Positions 7,266 to 16,301 of a DNA stretch of 64,000 bases are shown here, in pieces (position 1 is the stretch's first letter; each line of letters opens with the position of its first letter). The notes below the pieces were generated by a model that worked only from the letters and a program-made list of their open reading frames with translations, did not search any database and was not told the origin of the DNA. The DNA comes from CAYXSX01 sp964467925 (lineage in GTDB: Bacteria; Pseudomonadota; Alphaproteobacteria; Micavibrionales; Micavibrionaceae). The DNA is taken from assembly GCA_964467925.1 (NCBI GenBank), contig CAYXSX010000002.1, positions 280,881 through 344,880 of the forward strand. Reading direction: 5' to 3'. The position numbers and the translations under genes are program-made.

Positions 7266-7865
7266 TTATTTTCTGGATTTAAGCGCGGTCGTAATCGTAC
7301 CGTCGTCTAGATAATCCAGCTCGCCGCCTACGGGCACGCCGTGCGCGAGATGGGTGAGCTTGATATCAAGCCCGGCAAGCCGGTCGCCGATATAATGCGC
7401 GGTCGATTGTCCGTCTACTGTGGCGCTTAAGCCCAGTATGATTTCCTCCACCTGCTCCTCGCGCGCGCGCGTTATAAGACCGGCAACCCTAAGCTGGTCG
7501 GGTCCCACGCCATCCAGCGCGGAGAGCAGCCCTCCCAATACATGATACCGCCCCTTATAAGCGCCTGTACGCTCAATCGCCCAGAGGTCGCTCACCCCCG
7601 CCACGACACAAATTTGCGATGCGTTTTTTGTTTGATCGGTGCAAATACGGCACGGATCGGCCATGTCGAGATTGCCGCAGGTTCCACATTCCTTGATCTG
7701 TTCCGCGGCGTCCTCTATCGCTCGTGCCAGAGAGCGCATCGCGCTGTCGCGCTTGGTAAGCAAATGCAGGGCAATGCGGCGCGCGCTGCGGCTGCCCAGA
7801 CCGGGCAGGCTGGAAAGCTGGCGTATCAGAGTATCGAGCGGGCCGCTTTGCTGCATATTAGTCAT
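7266..7865 (-). CDS. recR: Recombination mediator RecR
   Basis: 199 residues, normal length. The helix-hairpin-helix region (LSSLPGLGSRSARRIALHLL) is followed by a zinc finger with C60, C63, C72 and C75 and a Toprim domain starting ICVVAGVSDLWAIER. RecR acts with RecO and RecF in loading RecA at gapped DNA. Here it is not next to dnaX or ybaB but follows lolA with an 8-base overlap of reading frames, as third gene of an ftsK-lolA-recR string. An internal ATG three codons in is an alternative start. Confidence 0.96.
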   Translation of the reverse strand: MTNMQQSGPLDTLIRQLSSLPGLGSRSARRIALHLLTKRDSAMRSLARAIEDAAEQIKECGTCGNLDMADPCRICTDQTKNASQICVVAGVSDLWAIERTGAYKGRYHVLGGLLSALDGVGPDQLRVAGLITRAREEQVEEIILGLSATVDGQSTAHYIGDRLAGLDIKLTHLAHGVPVGGELDYLDDGTITTALKSRK

Positions 7866-8469
7866 TCAGACTACCCTTGCCGAAATCGGGATCGGCATAG
7901 ACGAAAAGGTAGCGGTCGAGCTTAAGTCCGGTTTCGAGATAGAACAGTTCGACCTCCGTAATCAGGCCCTGTCCGTCCACCACGCGCCATTTCTTGAGCT
8001 GGAAGGGGTCTTCCTTGAAACCCAGCGTGAGGGAGCCCGCCTGCGGATCGTCGCTTTGGACCAGTTCGATTTGCAGGAAGCCACCCGCGCGTTTAACGCT
8101 GGTGATTTTCAATTCTTCGTCATAAAGATCGATATTCTTTTGCAAGAAAAAATCGGCGAGCGTGGTGCCGATGGGGGCGTGAGTCTGCTCGCCCAGCTCG
8201 CTGTCGTAGAAATAGATCAGAACGCCGTCGGCCACCACGAAATCTTCGACCGGAGGATCGTATTCGAAACGCAGCTTGCCGGGGCGGTCCATATAGAACG
8301 TGCCCGAGAGCTGCCTGCCGTCATTGGTGGTCTGCACGAACCGTGCCTTGGCGGTATCGAGGCTTTGCAAGTAGCTTTGCGCCGCGCGGATGTCTGCCGC
8401 ATCGTTGGCAAAGGCGGGAAGGGAGAAAGAAAAAACCGCTAAGGTTAAAAGGGCCGTTAAAAAGCGCAT
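7858..8469 (-). CDS. lolA: Outer-membrane lipoprotein carrier protein LolA
   Basis: 203 residues with a clear signal peptide (cleavage after SLPAFA). The mature part shows LolA features: SLDTAKARFVQTT near the N-terminus, the strand GTFYMDRPGKLRFEYDPP, and VVADGVLIYFYD. LolA ferries lipoproteins through the periplasm from LolCDE to LolB. It lies directly downstream of ftsK, a widely conserved order, and overlaps recR. Confidence 0.93.
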   Translation of the reverse strand: MRFLTALLTLAVFSFSLPAFANDAADIRAAQSYLQSLDTAKARFVQTTNDGRQLSGTFYMDRPGKLRFEYDPPVEDFVVADGVLIYFYDSELGEQTHAPIGTTLADFFLQKNIDLYDEELKITSVKRAGGFLQIELVQSDDPQAGSLTLGFKEDPFQLKKWRVVDGQGLITEVELFYLETGLKLDRYLFVYADPDFGKGSLND

Positions 8470-8524
8470 GAAAACTCCTGAAACTGATTCCTGATAAGAA
8501 TGTAGAGCGATTTATATCTTTTTT

Positions 8525-11047
8525 CTACACATCACTGAAATCACGGACCAGAATCTCTCGTTTTCCGGTGGCCGAGGCGGGGGAGATGATGCCTTGGCGT
8601 TCCATTTCCTCGACAATCCGCGCGGCGCGGTTATAGCCGATCTGCAAATGCCGCTGGATGAAGCTGGTGGAGGCCTTGCCCTCGCGCGCGACGATGGCGA
8701 CCGCCTTGTCGTACAGTTCATCTATTTCACTGGAACCGCTGGAGCCGTTATCGCCGAATAACGCGCCCATCACCTCGCTGTCACCGAAATCCCCGCCCTC
8801 CGTAATATCCTCAAGGTAAGCGGGGGAGCCCTGCGCACGAAGCGCGTCGGTGACTTTCTGAACATCACTGTCCGAAACAAACGGCCCGTGTACGCGGGTA
8901 ATGCGCCCACCCGGCGCCATATAAAGCATATCGCCCATCCCTAAAAGCTGCTCCGCGCCGCCCTCACCCAGAATAGTGCGGGAATCGATTTTCGAGGTCA
9001 CGGCGAATGAAATCCGCGTGGGGAAGTTGGCCTTGATCACGCCTGTAATAACGTCCACGGAGGGGCGCTGAGTTGCCATGATCAGGTGAATACCGGCGGC
9101 CCGCGCCATTTGCGCAAGGCGCTGAATGGCGTTTTCCACATCCTTGCCGGCGACCAGCATCAAATCTGCGAATTCGTCCACCACCACGACGATATAGGGA
9201 AGCTCCGACATATCCATCGGCTGTTCCTCATAGACCGGCTTGCCGGATTCGGAATCGAAACCTGTCTGCACCTGTCTTGAGAGCGTTTCGCCCTTTTTCA
9301 GCGCCTCTTTCATGCGGGTGTTATACCCTTCGATATTGCGCACGCCGAGCTTGGACATGGCGCGGTAGCGCTCCTCCATCTCGGCCACAGCCCATTTCAG
9401 GGCGACAACCGCCTTGCCGGGTTCGGTCACAACGGGGGAGAGCAGATGCGGAATGTCGTCATAAACCGAAAGCTCCAGCATTTTCGGGTCGATCATGATA
9501 AAGCGGCATTTGGACGGCGGCAGGCGGAAGAGCAGCGATAACAGCATCGTGTTTACGGCTACGGATTTGCCCGATCCGGTCGTCCCGGCCACCAGAAGGT
9601 GCGGCATTTTCGCAAGGTCGGCGAGGATTGGCTGACCGGAAATATCTTTACCGAGAATAAGCGGAAGTTTGGCGTTGGTCTTTTCATACAGGCGCGATTC
9701 AAGCATCTCGCGCATATAAACGATCTGGCGGGATTTATTGGGCATCTCAATGCCGATTACGTTGCGGCCCGGCACCACGGCGATACGCACCGATACGGCG
9801 GACATGGAGCGCGCGATATCGTCGGCCAGCGAAATCACGCGGCTGGTTTTTGTGCCCGGCGCGGGCTCAAGCTCGTACAGTGTAACCACAGGACCGGGGT
9901 GGATGGAAACGATATCGCCCTGAATGTTAAAATCGCTGAGCACGCTTTGCAAAAGCATGGCGTTTTTCTGCAGCGCGTCCTCGCTTTGCTGTTCTTCGTG
10001 GTGGTCGTCCGGAATATCCTGCAGCGTGGAAATATCGGGGAATTCCCAATCGCCGTCGGCCAGATTAAAGCGGTGCTGGCCGGAATTTTTTGAGCCGCCG
10101 GAAGCCTTTTGTGGCGCGACCACAGGAATATGCGGGGTTTTTCCCTGTTCTTTCAAAATGGCCTGCTGCGCACGTGTCAGGTTTGCTTGCTTTACCGGCT
10201 CGGCTACGAATTCTTCCTCGTCTTCATCTTCGTCGTATTCTTCGGTCATAGAAACGCGGCGTCTGGAACGAGGTTCTTCCTCCTCCTCTTCTTCCGCATT
10301 CCATGAAAATTTCGGCATTTTGAACAGGGGTTCGCTGTCTTGGTTGTAGGCCGGATCGTTGTAATGGCGCACCCAGCCGATGAAATTGAGCGCGAGGTGA
10401 TAGCTGTTGATGGCGGCAAAAAGTGCGGAGTTTTTCACCAGATAAAGCGCGAAAAGATATTCGTTACGCCGGATGGCTGCGGCGATGGAAAACGATCCTA
10501 GCGCGATAATTCCTGCGGCTAGCGTGATCATTTCCCGGCTTATGGCGGGGCCACTTAAAGCGCTAAGACGCTCCAGCATAAGCGTGCCGCCGCTTGCGCC
10601 CATGAAAGGATGCGGCAGCCAGTCGCCGGAGGAAAGCTGTGCCATTGCCACGCACCCACTGATGGTTGCGATCAAAAGCGCGATAAGGCGCGCCCAGAAG
10701 GGGCGCAACGATTGACGGTTAAATATCCGAAGGCCCCAGATAATAGCGCCCGTACTGATGATAAAGGCCGCCCCGCCAATGGTTTGCAGGAACAAATCCG
10801 CCGCCCATGCGCCGGGCAATCCCGCCCAGTTGGCGATTTTTTCGCCTGTTCCAGCTGTATTCCATGACGGGTCAGCGGCGCTGTAGCTGATCATGGCAAG
10901 CGTCAGGAATACGCCGCCAACAAACAGGACACCGGAAATGATATCGACCAGACGGCGGGCGATGAAAACCTGCAGCGACTGGGGCAGGAACCCGACGGTC
11001 GAGGATTTTTTGGAAGAAGAACGTTTTATAGTGCGTGTACGGGCCAT
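8525..11047 (-). CDS. ftsK: DNA translocase FtsK
   Basis: 840 residues, the compact form common in alphaproteobacteria. It has four N-terminal membrane segments, a short acidic linker (runs of glutamate near residues 255-285), and the motor domain with Walker A GTTGSGKSVAV (about 486), VVVVDEFADLMLVAG (Walker B) and a C-terminal gamma winged helix (from DELYDKAVAIVAREG). FtsK couples chromosome dimer resolution to septation. First gene of the ftsK-lolA-recR group. Confidence 0.97.
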   Translation of the reverse strand: MARTRTIKRSSSKKSSTVGFLPQSLQVFIARRLVDIISGVLFVGGVFLTLAMISYSAADPSWNTAGTGEKIANWAGLPGAWAADLFLQTIGGAAFIISTGAIIWGLRIFNRQSLRPFWARLIALLIATISGCVAMAQLSSGDWLPHPFMGASGGTLMLERLSALSGPAISREMITLAAGIIALGSFSIAAAIRRNEYLFALYLVKNSALFAAINSYHLALNFIGWVRHYNDPAYNQDSEPLFKMPKFSWNAEEEEEEEPRSRRRVSMTEEYDEDEDEEEFVAEPVKQANLTRAQQAILKEQGKTPHIPVVAPQKASGGSKNSGQHRFNLADGDWEFPDISTLQDIPDDHHEEQQSEDALQKNAMLLQSVLSDFNIQGDIVSIHPGPVVTLYELEPAPGTKTSRVISLADDIARSMSAVSVRIAVVPGRNVIGIEMPNKSRQIVYMREMLESRLYEKTNAKLPLILGKDISGQPILADLAKMPHLLVAGTTGSGKSVAVNTMLLSLLFRLPPSKCRFIMIDPKMLELSVYDDIPHLLSPVVTEPGKAVVALKWAVAEMEERYRAMSKLGVRNIEGYNTRMKEALKKGETLSRQVQTGFDSESGKPVYEEQPMDMSELPYIVVVVDEFADLMLVAGKDVENAIQRLAQMARAAGIHLIMATQRPSVDVITGVIKANFPTRISFAVTSKIDSRTILGEGGAEQLLGMGDMLYMAPGGRITRVHGPFVSDSDVQKVTDALRAQGSPAYLEDITEGGDFGDSEVMGALFGDNGSSGSSEIDELYDKAVAIVAREGKASTSFIQRHLQIGYNRAARIVEEMERQGIISPASATGKREILVRDFSDV

Positions 11048-11156
11048 GGATTACCGGAAATATCAAGAAAAGCACCGGAAAGGGGTTTTCCGGCTAGTGA
11101 ACAAGTCTAAGGATACCAAATCTGACGTTATGAATACAAGTAAAGCCTTAGGCTCT

Positions 11157-11495
11157 TTATTCCAGAATTCCTTGCGGGTCGTGTTCCAAAAGCGTGCCGA
11201 TTTGCTCGTAAACATTCGCGTTTTCGTCCATCTGCTCTTTGAGCGGAGGGTTTTTATCGGCTAGCGTACGGAAAAAAGTCGCCGTATCGTGGAGCAAGCG
11301 CGAGGCGAGCTCAGCGTGAGACGAATCATCGAGCATGCCTTGCGGGTCCTGATTAAGTAGTGCCGACATCTGGCGGAAAACAGCGGCGTTTTCGTCCATT
11401 TGCGCCTTTAGCGGCGGGTTCTGGGACCCGAGGTTGTCAAAAAAGTCGGCGGCATCGACCAGTAATTTGGCCCCCAGTTCGGCATGTGTTGGCAT
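11157..11495 (-). CDS. Small protein made of two tandem 52-residue repeats
   Basis: 112 residues consisting almost wholly of two copies of one unit: residues 4-55 (HAELGAKLL to DPQGML) and 60-111 (HAELASRLL to DPQGIL), each with an NPPLKxQMDENA core. Both copies are predicted helical and soluble. The DNA shows the same duplication. No family recognised. It stands alone between ftsK and pheA. Confidence 0.75.
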   Translation of the reverse strand: MPTHAELGAKLLVDAADFFDNLGSQNPPLKAQMDENAAVFRQMSALLNQDPQGMLDDSSHAELASRLLHDTATFFRTLADKNPPLKEQMDENANVYEQIGTLLEHDPQGILE

Positions 11496-11576
11496 ATGAA
11501 TTCCCAGTGCTTTCTCGTTATCACTGCCCGCACCCTAACATGCGAGGCAGCCCGGCTAAACCCTTAAAGTTCAATT

Positions 11577-12446
11577 TTAAAGTTCGATATTCGGGGTTGC
11601 CGCCTTTTTGCGGAAGGGATGCGCCGGATATGCGCCGAGGAATTTTACGTCGCGGGCGTAAAAGCCAAGCTCTTCCAAAGCGCGCTGGAATTCAGGGCTT
11701 TCGTAATGGCCGTCTACGTCGCAAAAGAAATAGGCGGCTTGAAAATTCTCGTCTACATAGGATTCCAGTTTGGACAGGCTCAGACCGTTTGTGGCAAAGC
11801 CGCCCAAGCATTTATAAAGTGAGGCCGGAATATGACGCACGGCGAAAATCAGGCTGGTTACGGTATCAGGGTGCGCGCCAAGATCGGGGATTTTCGGCTC
11901 CGGCGCCAAAATCAGGAACCGCGTCGTATTATGGTGTGCATCCTGTACGTCTTCTTTCAGGATATCGAGACCGTAAATTTCCGCCGCCAGAGAGGATGCA
12001 ATGGCGGCATGGCTTTTATCGCCGCGCTGTGCGATTTCATCTGCCGCTCCGGCCGTATCGGCGTGCACATGGGCGGTAAGGCCCAGTTCGCGGATGATCT
12101 TCCGGCATTGCGGAATGGCGTGAATATGGCTGTGTACGTGTTTTAAATCCGACAATTTCGCGCCCTTAACGCCCATCAGGGTGTGTTTGATCTTCTGGAA
12201 GTGCTCGCCGATGATAAACAGCTCGCCGTCCGGCATCAGGTGGTGCACGTCGGCCACACGGCCAGCGATGGTATTATCGATCGGGATCATAGCGAGATCA
12301 GCCGTTCCCTCGCGCACGGCGGTAAACGCGTCTTCAAACGAAGCGCAGGGCAGGGTTTCCAGATCGGGAAACACGGTGCGGCACGCAAGGTCGGAATAGG
12401 CGCCCGTCATACCCTGAAAGGCGATGGTCTTGTATTTGTCGCTCAT
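11577..12446 (-). CDS. pheA: Prephenate dehydratase
   Basis: 289 residues, the monofunctional form (no chorismate mutase domain). The catalytic domain shows FQGMTGAYSD near the N-terminus and HHNTTRFLIL with the catalytic TRF motif. A C-terminal ACT domain follows from VTSLIFAVRH. It converts prephenate to phenylpyruvate in phenylalanine synthesis. The usual effector-binding ESRP of the ACT domain reads ESYV here, so feedback control may differ. Confidence 0.95.
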   Translation of the reverse strand: MSDKYKTIAFQGMTGAYSDLACRTVFPDLETLPCASFEDAFTAVREGTADLAMIPIDNTIAGRVADVHHLMPDGELFIIGEHFQKIKHTLMGVKGAKLSDLKHVHSHIHAIPQCRKIIRELGLTAHVHADTAGAADEIAQRGDKSHAAIASSLAAEIYGLDILKEDVQDAHHNTTRFLILAPEPKIPDLGAHPDTVTSLIFAVRHIPASLYKCLGGFATNGLSLSKLESYVDENFQAAYFFCDVDGHYESPEFQRALEELGFYARDVKFLGAYPAHPFRKKAATPNIEL

Positions 12447-12581
12447 TTTTATATGTAACTCTATTTTTTCATTTTTTTGGTTGATCGACTATACGCAACC
12501 TGATTATGTATGTCGACAATCCGATAAGGATTGATTATTTTTAAACCAAGAACGTCTTAAATCAAATTTTGCGGATAATCC

Positions 12582-13256
12582 ATGTCAAGTTTCGAGCTCA
12601 ATAAAATCTTCGCCGCTGTTCTGGTGGCTGGTATCGTGGCTATGTTGGGCGGCTTTATTGCCGAACATATCGTTCATCCGCATGAACTTGAAAAAGACGC
12701 GGTTGAGATCGAGGGCGGTCCGGTAGAGGGTGCAGGCCCAGTGGCCGAAGCCTTGCCGGAACCCGCTATTCACCTGATTGCCGCGGCGGACATTGCCAAG
12801 GGCGAAAAACTTTCCAAGGCCTGCGCGGCTTGTCACAGCTTTGAAAAAGGCGGTCCGATCAAGCAGGGCCCGAATTTGTGGGGTGTGGTTGGCTCAAACA
12901 AAGCGGCGCAGGCCGGGTTCGCCTATTCTTCGGCTATGGTCGAGCATGGCGGAAGTTGGACCTATACGGAGCTTAACCATTTCCTTTGGAAGCCCAAAAA
13001 ATTCGTGCCCGGTACAAAAATGAATTTTGTGGGCCTTAAATCCCCCGAAGACCGCGCCGCGATGATCGCATGGCTTCGTAACAATGCCGACAATCCGAGA
13101 CCGCTTCCTTCGGATGCCGAGATTTCTGCCGAGCAGGCCGAGCTCGCTCCTCCTGTTGTGGAAGAGGCAACGGAAGAGGCTCCTGCAGACGCTGCCGCAA
13201 CGCCTGAAGGCGCTCCCGCTCAGGAAGAAGCCCCTGCGGAATCCGAAGCACATTAA
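12582..13256 (+). CDS. Membrane-anchored cytochrome c (CycM / c552-like)
   Basis: 224 residues: an uncleaved N-terminal anchor (about 9-26), an acidic linker, and a class I cytochrome c domain with heme motif CAACH at 81-85 and a probable axial methionine in GTKMNFVGLK. The C-terminal 45 residues are an alanine-, proline- and glutamate-rich tail. Anchored cytochromes of this type carry electrons from the bc1 complex to aa3 oxidase; the aa3 genes lie 40 kb away in this window. Monocistronic, convergent with holC. Confidence 0.9.
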   Translation: MSSFELNKIFAAVLVAGIVAMLGGFIAEHIVHPHELEKDAVEIEGGPVEGAGPVAEALPEPAIHLIAAADIAKGEKLSKACAACHSFEKGGPIKQGPNLWGVVGSNKAAQAGFAYSSAMVEHGGSWTYTELNHFLWKPKKFVPGTKMNFVGLKSPEDRAAMIAWLRNNADNPRPLPSDAEISAEQAELAPPVVEEATEEAPADAAATPEGAPAQEEAPAESEAH

Positions 13257-13279
13257 TTCTAAAAAAGATAAAGACTGAC

Positions 13280-13729
13280 CTAAGCCTTCTGTTCCCAGCC
13301 GCCTTGCGGGGTTTGCTGCCAGTATGTGACTTCGTATCCGGCGTCTTTATAGGTTTTCCAGCGTTTGCGGGCTTCGGCCACGGCGCTTTCGTTGCGTCCG
13401 TCCAGCATTTCACAGGTAAGTTTAAAGGCGCTTATATCCTCCGGCGCTTCGCCGCCCGCGACGATCAGAACGTCCGCGTGCGCCGGGTTGTCGTTGCTTC
13501 CGGTCAGGAAAATAGGCTGGGACGCTTCAAACCCGTCTTTGGCCGTGCCGTGGGGCAGGAAGCTGTCGGGATGATAAGTCCAAAGATATTCATTTAGAGA
13601 TTCGGCCTGACGTTCATCGGCGGTTTTCACCACGATTTTATGCCCTTGCGCCAAAGCCTTGGTGAGCAGGGCGGGCAGGGCAGTCTCTACGTTCTGGTTT
13701 AGCAAATGGTAAAAGCGGATACTCGTCAT
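13280..13729 (-). CDS. holC: DNA polymerase III chi subunit
   Basis: 149 residues with the start characteristic of HolC (RFYHLLNQNVETALPALLTKAL) and the region LWTYHPDSFLPHG. Chi links the clamp loader to single-strand binding protein. It is third in a pepA / aminomutase-like / holC string and overlaps the gene before it by 4 bases. The pepA-holC neighbourhood is conserved in proteobacteria. Confidence 0.92.
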   Translation of the reverse strand: MTSIRFYHLLNQNVETALPALLTKALAQGHKIVVKTADERQAESLNEYLWTYHPDSFLPHGTAKDGFEASQPIFLTGSNDNPAHADVLIVAGGEAPEDISAFKLTCEMLDGRNESAVAEARKRWKTYKDAGYEVTYWQQTPQGGWEQKA

Positions 13730-14730
13730 TTTTTCGTTCCCATGGGTGGATAGCGGTGTTTTCCCCCTCGGTAATCTTCCACCATATAGCGCCCGTCTTC
13801 AAGTTCGGCCAGATAACAGGGCGTGAGCGGCACTTTGCCCGCCCCGCCCGGAATGTCGAGCATGTAATGAGGCTGTGCAAGGCCGGAGATTCGCCCCTGC
13901 AGGGCACGCATGATGCTCTGCCCTTCCTTGATGGTAAGGCGGAAATGCGACGTGCCCGGCGCAAAATCGGGATGGTGCAGGTAATAGGGTTTTATGCGCA
14001 AGGTCAGGAGTTTTTTGTATAGTGTCTCAAGAATGTCCGCGCTGTCATTCACGCCCCTGAGCAATACGGATTGGGAGAGCAGCACGCAATCGACCGCGCG
14101 AAGGCGGGCGAGCGCCTCTTCGACCTCCGGTGTGATTTCCTGTACGTGGTTCACGTGCAGGGCAATATAAACGGGCGTACGGCGTTTGAGCGTAGCGGCG
14201 AGATCATCTGTAATTCGTGCCGGGTCAGCGATGGGAACGCGGCTGTGGATGCGGATGATTTTGACGTGGGGAATATCCTCCAGCGCATCCAGAAGCGCGC
14301 CAAGCCGCTTGGCCGAAAGCACGAGCGGATCGCCGCCGGTCAGGATAATCTCGAAAATTTCCGGATGCGCGCGGATGTAATCAAGGGCCGCGTCAATTTC
14401 TTCCGGGCTTAGAATATCACCGCCCGGCCCGACCATTTCACGGCGGAAACAGTAACGGCAATACACGGCGCAGACATGGGCGATCTTGAACAAAGCACGG
14501 TCGGGATAGCGGTGTACGATTCCCTTTACCGGGCTGTACGTATCATCGCCGATCGGGTCGGGATGTTCTTCCGGCGTTGTATATAGTTCCTCGGCCTGAG
14601 GGATATATTGCCGCGCCACGGGGTCGTTATCCGGCCCGCCATGGATCGTTTTTTTGACCTGATCCGTGATGCGGAAGGCGTATTTCTCATACACCTGTTC
14701 TTCGGGCGTAAGGACGCGCTGCTTATTCAT
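13726..14730 (-). CDS. Lysine 2,3-aminomutase-like radical SAM protein (KamA/EpmB family)
   Basis: 334 residues. The radical SAM cluster motif C87-x3-C91-x2-C94 (CAVYCRYC) is intact, followed by GGDPLVLS and a C-terminal PLP-lysine motif DIPGGAGK. The short length fits EpmB (which makes beta-lysine for elongation factor P) better than the 416-residue clostridial catabolic KamA, but no epmA or efp gene is in the window, so the substrate is open. The gene lies between pepA and holC, overlapping both. Confidence 0.88.
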   Translation of the reverse strand: MNKQRVLTPEEQVYEKYAFRITDQVKKTIHGGPDNDPVARQYIPQAEELYTTPEEHPDPIGDDTYSPVKGIVHRYPDRALFKIAHVCAVYCRYCFRREMVGPGGDILSPEEIDAALDYIRAHPEIFEIILTGGDPLVLSAKRLGALLDALEDIPHVKIIRIHSRVPIADPARITDDLAATLKRRTPVYIALHVNHVQEITPEVEEALARLRAVDCVLLSQSVLLRGVNDSADILETLYKKLLTLRIKPYYLHHPDFAPGTSHFRLTIKEGQSIMRALQGRISGLAQPHYMLDIPGGAGKVPLTPCYLAELEDGRYMVEDYRGGKHRYPPMGTKK

Positions 14731-16228
14731 AATGCTCCGAAATCATGCGGTCCAGAATGCGTACGCCAAAGCCTGTTCCAAACTTCGGAACGGTGGGTTG
14801 GTCGCTTTTACGCCATGCCGTGCCGGCGATATCCATATGCGCCCAAGGCGTCTCATTCTCAATGAAATGCTCGAGGAATCCGGCGGCGGTGCACGCACCG
14901 GCGTAACGCCCTGACTTGCCCAGATTCTGGAGATCCGCGGTCGGGCTTTCCATGTCCTTGCGCCAGACCTCGTCCAGCGGCATGCGCCAGAGCTTTTCGC
15001 CCGTCGCGGTGGAAGCACTTTCCATCTGCCGCCACAGGCGGTTATCGTTTACGAACGTGCCGCAATATTCATGGCCCAGCGCCACCATCATCGCACCCGT
15101 CAGCGTGGCCAGATCGATGATTGCACGTGGTTTGTACGTGCGTTGTACGTATGTCAGCGCATCGGCCAGAACCAGCCGTCCTTCAGCGTCCGTATTCAAA
15201 ACCTCGATGGTTTTTCCGGACAGTGATGTCAGGATATCGGCGGGTCTGTACGCCTTGCCTGAGGGCATGTTTTCAACAAGGCCGACAATACCCACCACAT
15301 GGGCGGAGGATTTGCGTGCGGCAATCGCCTGTATCGTTCCGGCAACGGCGGCGGCCCCGCCCATGTCCATTTTCATTTCTTCCATGCCCGCACCCGGCTT
15401 AATAGAAATGCCGCCGGTATCGAAGGTTACTCCCTTGCCGACCAGCGCGAGAGGCTCTTCCTTGGCGTTTTTCGCGCTGCCCTTCCAGCGCATAACCACT
15501 AGGCGAGGCGGATTTTCCGAGCCTTGCGCCACAGCCAAAAGCGCGCCCATGCCCAGCTTTTGCATTTTCTTTTCGTCCAGAATGTCGATCTCAACGCCGA
15601 GCGGTTTTAATGTCTTGTTCAGGTAATCGGCGAAATAAACGGGGGTCAGGATATTCGGCGGCTCGTTCACCAGATCGCGCGCGGTAAAGACGCCGCCTGC
15701 GATCTTTTCTTGCACGGCGAAAATTTTCGCCGTTTTGGCGTTGGCGATAACTTCAACCGTGCTTAGGGTCTCCGCGGTTTTCTGCTTCTTGCTTTTGTAT
15801 TTGGTGAATTCGTAGCTGCGCAGTTTTATGCCCAGCGCCAGATGCGCGGTAATTTCCTCGGGCGCGCATTTTTTGAAAGTTTTATCGTTTTCGCCCAAAA
15901 TACATACTTTTTGCGCTCCGGTTCCGTTCAACGCGGCAAACAGCTTGCCTCCCGCGGTTTCGGCCTCCAGCAGACCCAGATTTTTGGGATCGCCCAAGCC
16001 AAGGCACATTACGCGCGGAAACTCACTTCCCTTGGGCAGGCTCAGGAGCAAGGTTTCACCCGGTTTGCCGGAGAATTTTTTATTGCCCGAAGCCGCGTGC
16101 TTGATAAAGCCGCCGCAAGCGGAATCAAGCTCTTGAGCCGCGCTTTTCATTTTATCATGGTAAAAGGCGATAACGGCGATATCGTTTTTTGCAGAGGGTT
16201 TTTTGGCAAAGCTGAATTTAAGACTCAT
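14723..16228 (-). CDS. pepA: Leucyl aminopeptidase (cytosol aminopeptidase)
   Basis: 501 residues from the chosen ATG at 16228 (MSLKFSFAKKP), which matches the usual beginning of the family. An ATG 13 codons upstream (16267) would overlap the lptF promoter and looks spurious. The M17 catalytic domain shows VGKGVTFDTGGISIKPG, MKMDMGGAAAV and the signature NTDAEGRLVLADAL with metal-binding Asp and Glu. It removes N-terminal residues from peptides; some PepA proteins also bind DNA. Overlaps the aminomutase-like gene by 8 bases and is divergent from lptF. Confidence 0.95.
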   Translation of the reverse strand: MSLKFSFAKKPSAKNDIAVIAFYHDKMKSAAQELDSACGGFIKHAASGNKKFSGKPGETLLLSLPKGSEFPRVMCLGLGDPKNLGLLEAETAGGKLFAALNGTGAQKVCILGENDKTFKKCAPEEITAHLALGIKLRSYEFTKYKSKKQKTAETLSTVEVIANAKTAKIFAVQEKIAGGVFTARDLVNEPPNILTPVYFADYLNKTLKPLGVEIDILDEKKMQKLGMGALLAVAQGSENPPRLVVMRWKGSAKNAKEEPLALVGKGVTFDTGGISIKPGAGMEEMKMDMGGAAAVAGTIQAIAARKSSAHVVGIVGLVENMPSGKAYRPADILTSLSGKTIEVLNTDAEGRLVLADALTYVQRTYKPRAIIDLATLTGAMMVALGHEYCGTFVNDNRLWRQMESASTATGEKLWRMPLDEVWRKDMESPTADLQNLGKSGRYAGACTAAGFLEHFIENETPWAHMDIAGTAWRKSDQPTVPKFGTGFGVRILDRMISEHYE

Positions 16229-16244
16229 GAATGGATCCCGAACA

Positions 16245-16273
16245 TTGTTAAGATAACTGGTTTCCACTATAAG
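16245..16273 (+). promoter_or_regulatory. Promoter of lptFG
   Basis: TTGTTA (16245-16250), 17 bases, TATAAG (16268-16273), about 29 bases before the lptF start. Confidence 0.65.
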
Positions 16274-16301
16274 ACTTTCAATGGGTTTGAGAAGACACGA
16301 A

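Noticed and set aside
7639..8442. 267-residue frame on the plus strand
   Set aside because: Shadow across recR and lolA.
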